A stretch of 64,000 nucleotides of DNA from positions 72,562,260-72,626,259 of the forward strand of contig CM042032.1 in assembly GCA_023525975.1 (NCBI GenBank), read 5' to 3'. Shown in pieces: positions 44,827-55,689 of this stretch (within the stretch, counting starts at the first letter, position 1; each line of letters opens with the position of its first letter). The position numbers and the translations under genes are program-made. The notes beneath the pieces are model-generated. The model saw nothing but the letters and a program-made list of their open reading frames with translations. It was not told where the DNA came from and did not search any database. The DNA comes from Smallanthus sonchifolius. Its lineage: Eukaryota > Streptophyta > Magnoliopsida > Asterales > Asteraceae.

Positions 44827-45910
44827 CTAGTTATAACAAAAGCTTTGTGTTGCATTGTGCTATGAAACTATTACATGATAGCTAAATTTTATGCCTAGTG
44901 GTGGATTGTTGATCTCTAAATCTTGGTGTTGCAATATACATGTTTCAAGCTCCTAGAGCTAATCTACAATGTGAAGTATATGCAAGAAAATAGGGGTAAA
45001 TGTAAACTAGAGCTTAGAGTTTATAAACATTTGTAAACTAGTAAATTACCCGGTGCGTTGCGGCCGCCGCGCGCCGCGACATGTTAAACAACGGACGCTA
45101 AACAGCTTCAAACGTTATAAAAAAGATGAAAGGTAAACCGTTAAATAAATTAAAGTCTACAAAAAAGAAAAAAAGAAACGGGCACCAAACGGTTTCAAAA
45201 TTTTATAAGAAAAAAAGCTAAACCGTTAAATAAATCAAAGTCTTTGAAGAGTCACGTGCATTACGGCGCGTTAATTCACACGTAGCGGCACGTTAAAACA
45301 CGCAATACATAAAATAAGCAAAACATTTAATAGAGCGTTGATAATATTAAAGATATTATATAGAAAAACGAATCTGTTAAAAGTTTTGTCGTGTACGAAA
45401 TAAATAAACGCATTGGAGACTTTATATAAAAAACAAAAACCTTTATGAAAACCTACACGTTTCAGCGAAATAGTTAGTAACATTAAAAAAAAGTTTATAA
45501 AAAAAACCGTAACGAAGCTGTTAAAAAAACTTAACCGAAAAAAATTAGAGAACAATTTAAGAAAAAGTACAGAGTTAAAAAAAATTAATAACGTTTATGT
45601 AAGTGGTTAGACAACTTGTACAATATTACGCACAACTCCGTTTTGAACCAAACTTACATCGAATCATAGATGAAAGTTAGTGTGTCTCAATGGTATATTT
45701 GAAATTTTATAAAACTTCATATTTTAAAAGTTGCAAACAAAAAAAATCGAAAAGAAAAATATTTTATAAAAGATCTTGATAAAAAATAAATTTAATATTT
45801 TAGAGAGATAGAGAGAAATTTTATATTTCAGAGAGATAGAGAGAAATTTAATATTTTAGAAAGATAGAGAAATTTAATATTTAAAATGAGAGATAGTGTG
45901 TGTGAGTAGC

Positions 45911-46333
45911 ATAAAAGAAAAAAAAAGGAGTTGGGCGTCGGGAGTATCTCGGGTACGGTACACCACATTACAGGTGATTCGCATCTATTAGAGCATTCAT
46001 AGCCGGTTTGGTATAATTGTGTGAGTTAGTTTTATATATTTTATGGAGTGATTTAAAGTGGTTGTGAGTGAATGAGAGAGAAAAGATATAAACTTTGTAA
46101 ATATAAGGAAAAAGGTAATTGTTTTTAGTGTAATTATAAGGATAAGGATAATGAGAGAGAAAATGAGAGAAAAAAAGGTAGATAAAATAGTGATTTGTAG
46201 TGTAATTATAAGGATAAGGATAAAAAATATATGGATCCGCCTAGGAATGCTCTTATGCAAAGAAAAAAAGGAGTTGGGCGTTGGGGGGTATCTCCGGTAC
46301 GGTACACCACATTACAGGTGATTCTCATCTATT
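45911..46333. repeat. Duplicated ~78-bp unit flanking a MITE
   Basis: ggagttgggcgt(c/t)gg...ggtacggtacaccacattacaggtgatt occurs at about 45911-45987 and again at 46256-46333 in the same orientation, with a few differences. Confidence 0.8.
45991..46252. mobile_element. Tourist-like MITE, 262 bp
   Basis: Ends gagcattcatagccgg and (reversed) gagcattcctaggcgg. Flanked by TTA at 45988-45990 and 46253-46255. It lies between the two copies of the duplicated unit. Confidence 0.8.
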
Positions 46334-46335
46334 AT

Positions 46336-47400
46336 GCATTAGGTTGTTATACTTTATGCCTAAAATGTTAGCTATTTGACTTTTGTAAGTAATAGAACGT
46401 ATGCTTGTAAACAAGTCACATATATATAATTTTTGTAATATGTTATTTGTTTTGAGAAGATTTTGGTTTTTGTTACTACAATTACTGGTTCGACATTAGG
46501 TTGCCATGAAAAACACCTTAAAACCGCTGCAAAAAAATCACAAAACTGCTATAAAAAACGCCCTAAAAGAGCCTTAAAAAGAAGTAAAAAAAAGTGATGG
46601 AACCGCCTTAAAAAAAGGTTATCTAGGGTTTTCTGGTTAATTTTTTTATGGCGGTTATTCAAACGCTGTAAAGGATATAAGTCTCTGTTACAGCGCCGTC
46701 ATTTACGGCGTTCTACTAACTGCTGTGAATTTTGGCTTTAATTTAAACAAGCAAACTTACCTTGGCTCGGGTTCTTGGTTTGGCTTGTTTACAAACGAGC
46801 CGATTTCGAACGGTTTTTTTTATGTTTTTTCAAGTGAGTCTCGAGTTACGAACTTCTCAAACAGTCCTATGGCAGACATATTAAATACACGTATATACTA
46901 CTTTAGCAATTATTACCAAAGGGCATTTGACCCAATAGTATCTCGAATTTGACTCTATCATTTGATGCTTTCAATGAGGAAAATTTTGGTCTTCATAGTC
47001 ACTTGAAGAAGAAAATTTTGAGTAAACATCTGTCTTTAAATTGTATCGCTTTTCGTTCTTAATTTATTTAGATACCGTCAATCTTGAATTTGGCTCTATC
47101 AGATTACGCGAAAAGTCACTCTCATGACGAGTCTAACGGTTATTAATATCTATACCGACGATCACAAAAAAACCAACCAACACCCAAAGAATCATCCTTT
47201 CAAACACTACAGCAAGACGACCATTACTTTTATAACTATTAATAGTGGCGCACCTCACACTCTCTTTATTGATCTGGCACTAACGTACCGATTCCTTCTA
47301 ATTTCATATCTCATCCAACGGTGCAGATCCAATCTTACAACACACGTCGCATTCGGCGCAAGTTAGTGCCAGCCCCACCATTTTTGACTGTTCTTTCATA
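46336..47400. other. Intergenic with CACTA-like subterminal repeats
   Basis: 46500-46730 has repeated aaccgcctt / acagcgccgtcatttacggc motifs resembling those at 27690-27890. The remainder is unassigned. Confidence 0.4.
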
Positions 47401-47408
47401 CTTAAAAG

Positions 47409-47857
47409 CAATGTTTACAATAAATAATATAAATATTCATAAAATTATATAAAAAATTTCAAATACTACATATACAACCATTTAAACAATTTTGAGTTTG
47501 ACGAGGGTTGTAGGTCTGTAAAAAATTTTAATTCTTTTGAATCTTTAATTTTAATTTTGATTAGAGTTTTGGAGGACCTGTGGCAGCGTATAAGTTAAAA
47601 GGAAATAGACAAATTGAGTTAAAATTGTAAATAAAAGTAAGTAGGAGGACTATAGGATAAAAAAGATAAAAAAAATAGTAAAAAAAAAATAAAAAAAAAT
47701 TAAACTACCCGGTTCGACCACCGGTTCGCGGTTCGACCGCTGAATCGCTTGAACCGCCCGGTTCAACCAGCAAACGGTCTCAGAGCATGTAACCGGACCG
47801 ATGGAGGTCACGGTTCCCGGTCAGACCGGTCGGTCCGGTCCGGGTTTAAAAACATTG
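47409..47857. mobile_element. hAT-type MITE, CAATGTTT family, copy 2
   Basis: A 449-bp element with ends caatgttta and aaaaacattg, flanked by a perfect 8-bp duplication cttaaaag (47401-47408, 47858-47865). The right half is full of ggttcgaccgc / ggtccggtcc motifs. Confidence 0.85.
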
Positions 47858-48277
47858 CTTAAAAGTTAAATCAGCTGAAATAATCCAAAATTACGTTATT
47901 GCCCTCTTGTTTTATGGGTTGGAGACAGGTGTTTTTAAAGAAGAGCATTAAATTTTAATACAATGACACCCCTCAAGTTTTCTAAAGTATACAATTATAA
48001 CAAACTTTTATCTCATTTGACATAAATACTTCAAATCTTGTAACTTTAATACATGTATAGAAATAATAATATGGAGATTAAAAAAACATAAATTATATCA
48101 TTAATAAACTAATTACAACAAATCAGTTTGATAGGTATAGAAATTAACTAACTGGTCGGTGAGTTCGAAAGTTTTCAAAACCAAGTTATTTGGTTTGGTT
48201 TGGTTACCGGCTTGAACGAAAAGCAGCCAATATATTTAACTAAACCATAATATATATGCTAATAATATCTAGAAACT

Positions 48278-48490
48278 CACTATTAGAAAACTGGACTATC
48301 GCCTACAGATATTTACCAACGGACAGTTCCTTCGGAAATATACCGAAAGATCACCGACGGAACCTGTCTAATTTCATATTTTCAGTTAGTTTTTTGGATT
48401 TTGGTACACATCATTGGCTTTCCATCGGTGATTACCTCGGTAATCTATCGGTAAGAGGGCCGTTGGTAATCCGAAGGTAATCAAATTATG
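48278..48490. mobile_element. CACTA-like end fragment
   Basis: CACTATTAGAAAACTGG at 48278, followed by repeated ccgacgga / accgaaag / atcggtga motifs typical of CACTA subterminal regions. The other end was not found. Confidence 0.45.
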
Positions 48491-49215
48491 CACGTCCATA
48501 TTTCCAACAGATTCTCATCAATAAAGACTATCAAACGGTCTTTCGATGATACTACCAAAATGACTCATGCTTAAAGGAATAATGAGATCGGTAGCATGAA
48601 CTAAGGATTCAACTTTCAGCTTTCAAGGCATTCAATGTTGTCAATATCATAAAAAATAAATACATTAATTGATATTCTTCAAACCATAGGGGGCAACAAT
48701 GCAAATCATGGTAAAAATGTAGAGCATAATGCAAACCATCTATATAAATTGCAGTGGCCTCTTGTATCAATTCTGGTTGCAAAACTGATAAAAAAACACG
48801 ATCCGCCCCACGCCGACCGGATCAGATTTTCCGGTGACCGTCTCCGGTCATAAACATTCCCTACGCAACTTACATATACAAAATTCAAGTTTTTTGTTAA
48901 GATTCACCGGAAAAATAGTCACTAGTTAGACAAACTGGAAAGTGGAGGCTCAAATGATGCGATTTTGTATAAGTCCGTTAGAGTCTCCGGCGAGATTGCT
49001 ATGGAGCACTAGCTTCTTCCGCCATAAGATCATGATATTCTAAGTGATAATCACATCAGTTATATACGATTACGTATATTCCTCGATAATTTTACTCGAA
49101 CTCCGATCTAGGGTTCCTGATTCTTCACAATATATACATATATATATATATATATATAGTAACCGCTATAGATCTCTAATATTAACACGCACGGACTAAT
49201 TGAAGCTTTCACGAT
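48491..49215 (+). promoter_or_regulatory. Upstream region of the HD-Zip gene
   Basis: Presumed promoter and 5' UTR. A long (TA)n run at 49130-49157 may include the TATA region. ccggtgaccgtctccggtca at 48831-48850 is GC-rich. No specific binding site is claimed. Confidence 0.4.
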
Positions 49216-51014
49216 ATGGAATCCGGTCGTCTTTTCTTCGATTTCAACAGTAGCAACTATTTTCGAGGTAATTGTTGCAATTCCTTCTTCGATTTCAAGT
49301 AATTTTTTACTGTAATCAGCAATTGATCACTAGTAATAGCTGCACATCGATCGTAATCATGTTATCTGTTAGTTAATTCGTTTTTTCGAGGTAATTGTTA
49401 CATTTCCTTCTCCGATTGCAAGTAATTTTCGACTGTAATCAGCAATTGATCACTTGTTTTCTGTATACCATTCGTAATCATTTTCTCTGTTAATTAATTC
49501 GATTTATAAGAAGATGCAAATCAGCAGGAACGAGAATGGAGTTCAACATGGAAGAATCTTCGAAGAAGAGGCCATTTTTGAGCTCAGCCGATGACATGTT
49601 GGAAGAAGAATACTACGACGAGCAATTGACGGAAAAGAAACGGCGTCTCAGCCCTGAACAGGTCTGATCTACTACTTAGGTCATGGATCTGATGTATGGT
49701 TTGATTGAATGAATGAAATGATTAAGGTACACATGCTGGAAAGGAGTTTTGAGGAAGATAACAAGCTGGAGCCAGAGAGGAAGACGGAGCTGGCTAAGAA
49801 GCTAGGGTTGCAGCCAAGACAGGTGGCGGTTTGGTTCCAGAACCGCCGTGCAAGGTGGAAGACTAAGACACTTGAAAGGGATTACAATCGGCTCAAGTCT
49901 TGTTATGATATCTTGACGTCCGATTATGAGTCTCTAGTTAAGGAAAACGAAAAGCTCAAAGCTGAGGTACCCTATCATACATACTTGATCTGTTTGTTAA
50001 CAATGTTTTCAGAACCAGACTGGATATCAAAATTGCTGTCTTACCAGTCCACTGATTGGACCGGACTTTAAATCCAGATTACGTCATGAATATATTAAAA
50101 TTTTAAACAAAATATGAAAATACATTATGTTTTGGTAAGGATTCTTGGTTAAAAACTTAAATAAATAAAATATGGAGCACAAACCAGAAAATGAGATTTT
50201 GATAAAAGGTAAAAAAATGTTATAATCCGGCCCAACCAGTCCAGCCCGGTTCACCGAGTCCGGCCCGTAACCGGACGGTCCAAATAAAAACGGTTCAAAT
50301 AGGCAGAACTGGACCAGTTAGGAATGTGGTTCCTGATCTGACTGGGAGGTTTGGTCCTGTTCAAAAGTTTACAAGTCAACATTATCTTGGGGTGGGTGGT
50401 AGGGGTGGGGATATAGAACATAAAACAGCTGTTAGTTTGTACCAGGGGACAGGGGTCCATTGCTTAGCTATAATATTCCACTTTACTTGCAAAAGGTTAA
50501 AATACCCATTTCTATCTTATGTCTTTATATATAGATTGATTTAGATTATTAAAATAGATAAGCTGAAAAAGATTAACATAAAAAAAATAGATTAAATACC
50601 TCAAAAAATAAAAGTTTTAATATTACCTATTTTTAGGTTGTTTCTTTGACCGAGAAGCTGCAGTCAAAGGAGGTGTCGGAAACCTCCATCTTGGGTCAAG
50701 ACTCTGACTCAGCTGTTGAGGAAGCCGGAGATGCTCCGGCTCCCTCTGACAGCATAAAAGTGGAGGACCACTTTAGTACGGGTAGTGGGGGGTGTGCAGT
50801 AGTTGATGATCACGACGGTACACAACTTGTGGACAGTGGTGATTCGGATTTCCCCAATGATGACTACCCTCATGAATATATAGTACGTGTTGATCAGGCC
50901 GAAGATGATGATGGTAGTGATGATGGGCAGAACTACTTCCAATCTACATTTGGAACCGCGGATTACCATCATCATGAGGAAGATGATGCTCTAGGCTGGT
51001 GGGTTTGGTCTTAA
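49216..51014 (+). CDS. HAT5: HD-Zip class I transcription factor, HAT5/ATHB1-like
   Basis: Four exons: 49216-49267, 49528-49661, 49727-49966 and 50637-51014. The joined reading frame is 804 nt, 267 residues, with all introns GT-AG and no lesion. The N-terminus [10 protein letters not shown] and a later [14 protein letters not shown] resemble Arabidopsis HAT5/ATHB1 (272 aa). Exon 2 ends [10 protein letters not shown] at the start of the homeodomain. Helix 3 is complete ([20 protein letters not shown]), and the leucine zipper follows at once ([20 protein letters not shown]...NEKLKAE). The C-terminal half is acidic and ends LGWWVWS, an aromatic AHA-type activation motif like the HAT5 tail. HD-Zip I proteins form dimers and bind CAATNATTG-type sites in the nucleus. 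The start is chosen by agreement with the family N-terminus. The symbol denotes likely orthology, not proof. Confidence 0.9.
50001..50345. mobile_element. hAT-type MITE fragment in HD-Zip intron 3
   Basis: Begins caatgttttcagaaccagac, like the other CAATGTTT elements, and carries ggcccaaccagtccagccc / accggacggtcc motifs at 50225-50290. The right end is decayed and no target duplication is seen. Confidence 0.5.
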
Positions 51015-52100
51015 TTAAGCATCTATGTTATGTAATGGTATGAATTTTTAGTATTAGACTTGTTCTACGTGCTTATATTTCAATTTGGTAATTCTACTTT
51101 GAAACATGAAGATGTCATTCCATGGAAAATGTGTAGAATTTGCTTTATGATGTAATTGTAAATTAATTTAGTAATTTGGTCTCTTAACAATACCGCTACA
51201 GGCACCACCAAATACCAATTAGTGTTCTTAATATACTCCGATTTGATGGGGATTTCTATAACTGTATGTTGCGGATTTGGTACTTAGGCATCAATGCGTG
51301 ACAATTCCACATGTGACCCAAACACGAAACAAACCTGGCACAAAAATAGTTTGTTTTTGGGCTGTCATGTCTAACTCGTTTAATAAACAACGTCTTCGAG
51401 TTGACTTGTTTAAACGTTCAAAACTAGAATAAAAAACATAAAAATTATTTTATAAAGTCAATATGTCAACTCGTTAAACCTATTTATTACAAACCATTTA
51501 CAACCTGTCAAACCATTTATAAAATCGGACACAAAATCCGGAAAAAATCCGGATCAAATCGGATAAAAACGGATATTTAGTCAGATCCGGTTCCAAATAG
51601 GTTCCACCTCTCCACTCCCAAAACCGGATCCGATCCGGAACCGGTTCCCACGTGTCCGGTCGTTGACCAACGTTGATGGATCTGGTCTGGATCCGGAAAA
51701 AAATTCGGTTTGTACACCTCTACTCTCAACCTCAAGAACAGATAAAATATGATAGTGTTTTCGATTGAAGTGACCTCAATTGTGATACGTGCCTCCAAGA
51801 TGTGTGCAGCTTTCCTCCTTCCCATGACCGAAGCCATGCACACGTTCACCTCCATTTTCTTTGTTTAGTGTTTCCATTTTCTTTGGTTAGTGGGTTTAAT
51901 TGCAGTTGTTCTTTTACTCTATGTTTGTGAAGGCTATATAACATCTGAGAGTTTGGTTTTATCATTATGAATGAAAATTAGGAAAAGTCTCTTAATTCCT
52001 TAGTCTATTTTCTCTCTGGTTTTCCTCTATTTTCTTAACAATTTCATTGATCTGTTCAAGACGCACATCAAATTCATGTATCTAAAAATGTGAATATAGA
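51015..52100. other. 3' flank of the HD-Zip gene and repeats
   Basis: 51015-51200 is the likely 3' UTR. 51480-51725 is rich in atccgga / ggatccgg motifs with an end-like ggtttgtacacctct, probably a decayed DNA transposon. The rest is unassigned. Confidence 0.4.
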
Positions 52101-53009
52101 GTAGATTTAGAAAGTCAAGACCAGCCACTTGTAAGACATACGAACATCATTATCCTTATAAATGGAATAACTAACAAAAATATTAACTTCAATTCATAAA
52201 AACAAGCTAAAAGCTCGTCCAAAAATGATACATCAAGCAGAAACAAGACTGTTAACGGTTTATATAGCTCATCTCGTTCTTTTGCTTTGCTTTGTTTCCT
52301 TTTCCTCGACTGTTTTTGAGCAGTAGAACAATACCCTTAACTTGGGGAATTTTAGAGAGGGATTCATTCGTTATAAGTGATACGATTTCATCATCTCTTG
52401 TATCGAGTGGCTACCTACTTGCATTAACAAGATAGGGCAAAAGTCAATGTAAATCATCATAAGAACAACAAAGGGAACCAAAGAGCATGACTTCACAAAT
52501 CTCATTTGCATACTGCAATTCGAGTCATTTCACATGTTCTTAAAGTTGATCCATAGCTGCAAATTACAAATCATTATAAGGGTGAGTATGAGTACGACCA
52601 CACAATAATATAACAAAACGCTGAAACTGAAAAAAAAAAAAAAAACCTTATATGTAACTTCCCTAACATATGACAAGTTTTAATGTGATTTTTCTAGATT
52701 ACACCAAGGTAAAGAGGGCTCGAATGGCTTTTTTTACGATGATCATCCACCAAAACAACTATCAAAGGTGTTTATGCAAAAGATATTTTTACGTATCCAC
52801 TGTGTTGGAAGATTATACTGGGGATTTCCAAATACAAGTTTACATCACGAGATATTATTATATATCAAACATAAAGGTGCCACTTTATGTTTACTATTCC
52901 GTTGTGTGTACTGCATATGGAAACCCCAGTACAATCTGTCAACAAAGTCGATGACTAAAAATTCCTTTCGCACATACACCTTCATAGTTGTTTTGTAATA
53001 CACTGCACG
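52101..53009. other. Intergenic, nothing recognised
   Basis: Contains a 16-base A run near 52630. No family is recognised in the open frames at 52670-52998. Confidence 0.35.
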
Positions 53010-53800
53010 CTACACCCTTCGCATGTCACGGAACAATAATTTTGTATCATCGCATGAGGCTTTAGGGATTCCAAGAGAAGTTAGATGTTCTTCAAACTCC
53101 TTCCCTACCTGCATAGTAATTTTTTTTTGTCACACAATATTCAAAATATCACTTTCTAATATAGAGCAATTTACTAAATAGAATGACCATAATTGGTAAT
53201 ACTGATCGAGTTTAATATTCATTGATGTTCTCTTATGTGAATGATCTTGCATAAATGTATCTTCCAATGGTGCTAGATATCATTTTGCACTTTTAGACTG
53301 TGTTCAATGATATTGTTATGGTTTCCTTGTAGATTGTTCATGTATAATCGTAACAAACAATACCAAATATTCAGGGGCGGAAGCAGAGGAGGGTCAAGAG
53401 GGTCTATTGACCCTCCGATCACCGGAATTTATCTATTTTTGTGTATAAAAGTTAAGTTCTTTTAAAGCAAAATATGAGTCTGAACTCTTATTAGTATGTA
53501 CAGAAGAGAACATTATTATGATGACCTCCGACTAAAAAGTTCTGGTTACACCACTGCAAATACTTAGATAAAGAGATTGCTTTGGATGTAACTAATCAAA
53601 CCTAATATATGCAAAAAAAACATTAAGCATTCAAGATAACATTTAGATTATCTTTCCCGAACAGAAGAAATCAAAAAAATAAAACAAACATGTTACCTTG
53701 AACTGAGGTTGCATGAACCTCACGACGACCGATCTTAGAACAATCGAGGAGGTGGGACAAAAGCTTTGTTGTCGGCACAACATATGTTCGTCCCCTTAGA
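53010..53800 (-). pseudogene. Possible minus-strand terminal exons, unknown protein
   Basis: A 33-codon segment 53108-53010 reads VGKEFEEHLTSLGIPK...LLFRDMRRV and a stop, preceded by an acceptor-like tatgcag. Upstream, 53800-53697 has an open frame ending QPQFK at a donor-like gtaacatg, in matching phase. I cannot name the family. The upstream piece contains a near-duplicate LCRQQ segment and a stop just before it. Could be a captured or decayed gene end. Confidence 0.25.
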
Positions 53801-54870
53801 GTTTATCTATCCATGCAACACGTCCTCTTTGTTGTCGACACAAGGTACTATATATAGACGAAACGAGAAAGGAACATCATATTTTATACTTTAATAAGAA
53901 AATTAAATATTAAAGTTGATTATAATCAAATATGTACAAATGAAACGGGTATTAAAAATACATTAAAGTAGTTTTACTAATATAAAACAAAATAAAATAT
54001 AATGTAATATTATAAAACATAAAGTAAAGTAATATAATGTAATATGATACGGTATAATATTATATGAAATAATATAATATGATACGATATGATATGATAT
54101 GATATAAGATATCTCCAGTGTGTGCGTGTGAGAGAGAAGGTCCTCTTAATCCGTCAGCTCCCCCGTCCGGAAAAGCTGACTGCGTTGCACAAACGCACAC
54201 AAACGGATGATACCTCCACTTACCAGTCGAGAATGCCACGATGGAGGTGCTCTAATATAATATAATATAAAATAATATAATATGTTTTTGGTTACATAAA
54301 TCTACACCTAGTCATTGCAAGTTAATTTTGCCTTATTGATTCTCGAAGGGGCGGATGTAGCAGCTTAGCATGGCGGACAACCTCTCGTAGGCTAGTACCA
54401 TTTTTCAAATAAATCAAATTGGTTTTTAATAATTCAAACTATGACTCATTGGTTGATAATAATCCATACCGATAATTTGATCAGTGACAGTCCTAACTTT
54501 CACTTTTGTTATTAAAAGCATTTTCAATTTAAATTATTAAAATTCAATTTATCTTCAAATAATAATCGAGTCAGTTAAATATGTTTACCTGGTTTTTATT
54601 TGTTGCAAGATGAAGTTAGGGGCACACACTCCCGCTCCACCATCCATTAAATATATTATGCTAAATCTCCTATTAATTTATAGGTTGTTTTGGGTAATTT
54701 TATTTAATTAATTATTTTTTGTTTTGTAATTTCAATTTAGTTTTACTTAAAGGCCTTTGAAATTTTTTTGAAAAGAAATATCTTTCTAAATCACATGTGA
54801 TACTTGGCTTTCATGTTATTTTATTATACTTTTGCTGTTTTCGTTAACCCGACCCGTTATTTGTCCCCGT
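53801..54870. other. Intergenic, AT-rich repeats
   Basis: 53990-54110 and 54250-54290 are imperfect arrays of aatataat / gatatgatat. Between them, 54110-54250 is a GC-richer block (tatctccagtgtg ... gatggaggtgctctaat) that may be a small MITE. An outlying diverged copy of the minisatellite unit is at 54295-54345. Confidence 0.4.
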
Positions 54871-54873
54871 AAT

Positions 54874-55320
54874 GAATACTATATATTATTGAGCCTTTTC
54901 ATATATTAGTGGCTTGTTTTGACTATATAAACCTACACCAGGTCATAACAAGTCAATTTGGGTCTACTGATCCTTGCGTGTGAATACTATACATTATTGC
55001 GTCTTAATGAGCCTTGTTATTGTTGGTGGCTTGTTTTGATTACACAAACCTACACCGGGACATAACAAGCCAATTTAGGCTTACTGATCCTTGTGTGTGA
55101 ATACTATACACTATTGGGCCTTAATGGGCCTTGTTATGTGCCGGTGGCTTGTTTTGGACTTTGGTTACACAAACATACACCGGGTCATAACAAGTTAATT
55201 TGTGCGTATTGATCCTTGTGTGTAAATACTATACATTATTAGACATTGCTAAGTATTGGTGGCTTGTTTTAGTTCACAAACCTACATCAAGTCATAACAA
55301 GTCAGATATTACAAACAAAT
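54874..55320 (+). repeat. ~115-bp minisatellite, about four units
   Basis: Units start (t)gaatactatacattatt at 54874, 54982, 55099 and 55224 (the last as aaatac). Each contains gtggcttgtttt, aaacctacaccgggtcataa and ctgatccttgtgtgtga. Unit lengths are about 108, 117 and 125 bp. Confidence 0.85.
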
Positions 55321-55680
55321 TCTTTTATTTATATTTGCAGACATTACAAACAAATTACATTGCATTTGTAGATCTTAAAAACAATGTACATTACATTTCT
55401 AGATATTGCACATTTTCTCATCTATGTATGTGCGCACACGCTTGTACCTATGGCTAGACGCATGCATCGTGGGGAACACTTTCTTTTTCTTTACATATGT
55501 GCCCACGAAACTCGATGTATAGACGCGAGTGACATTGGAGAACATGCACACATGGGAAACCGACTCCTGGTACGTGTTAATTACATATTTAGGTATGTTT
55601 TATCACAATTTTTGCATTCATTTTTACTACATATCATGCATTTATTACCTGTATATTCATTTATTTTGTACAACAATTGA
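55321..55680. other. Intergenic, nothing recognised
   Basis: Two tandem cagacattacaaacaaatt-like copies at 55303-55360, otherwise unique. Confidence 0.35.
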
Positions 55681-55689
55681 ATAGGTGGA

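Larger units (their letters stand above)
32092..44830 (+). mobile_element. Helitron with captured gene fragments, split by an LTR element
   Basis: 5' end TCTATACTACTATATAATAT preceded by A. 3' end: hairpin ccgcacattgtgcgg, then gttccctaCTAG (44827-44830) followed by T. Without the 8,666-bp LTR element and its 5-bp duplication the Helitron is about 4.07 kb. It contains exon-like DNA at 32340-32760 and a BT1-like carrier exon at 43672-43977, but no Rep/helicase, so it is non-autonomous. That the two ends belong to one element is an inference from orientation and from the absence of other ends between them. Confidence 0.65.
45038..46335 (-). mobile_element. Helitron-like element, partial
   Basis: At the left end, read on the minus strand, GC-rich DNA (gcggccgcaacgcaccggg) runs into taatttaCTAG followed by T, like a Helitron 3' end. 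The interior has ttataaaa/aaaccgttaaataaatcaaag repeats and, at 45640-45740, sequence like the block at 18361-18987. The 5' end is not certain. A duplicated 75-bp unit with a MITE between its copies lies at the right. Confidence 0.45.
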
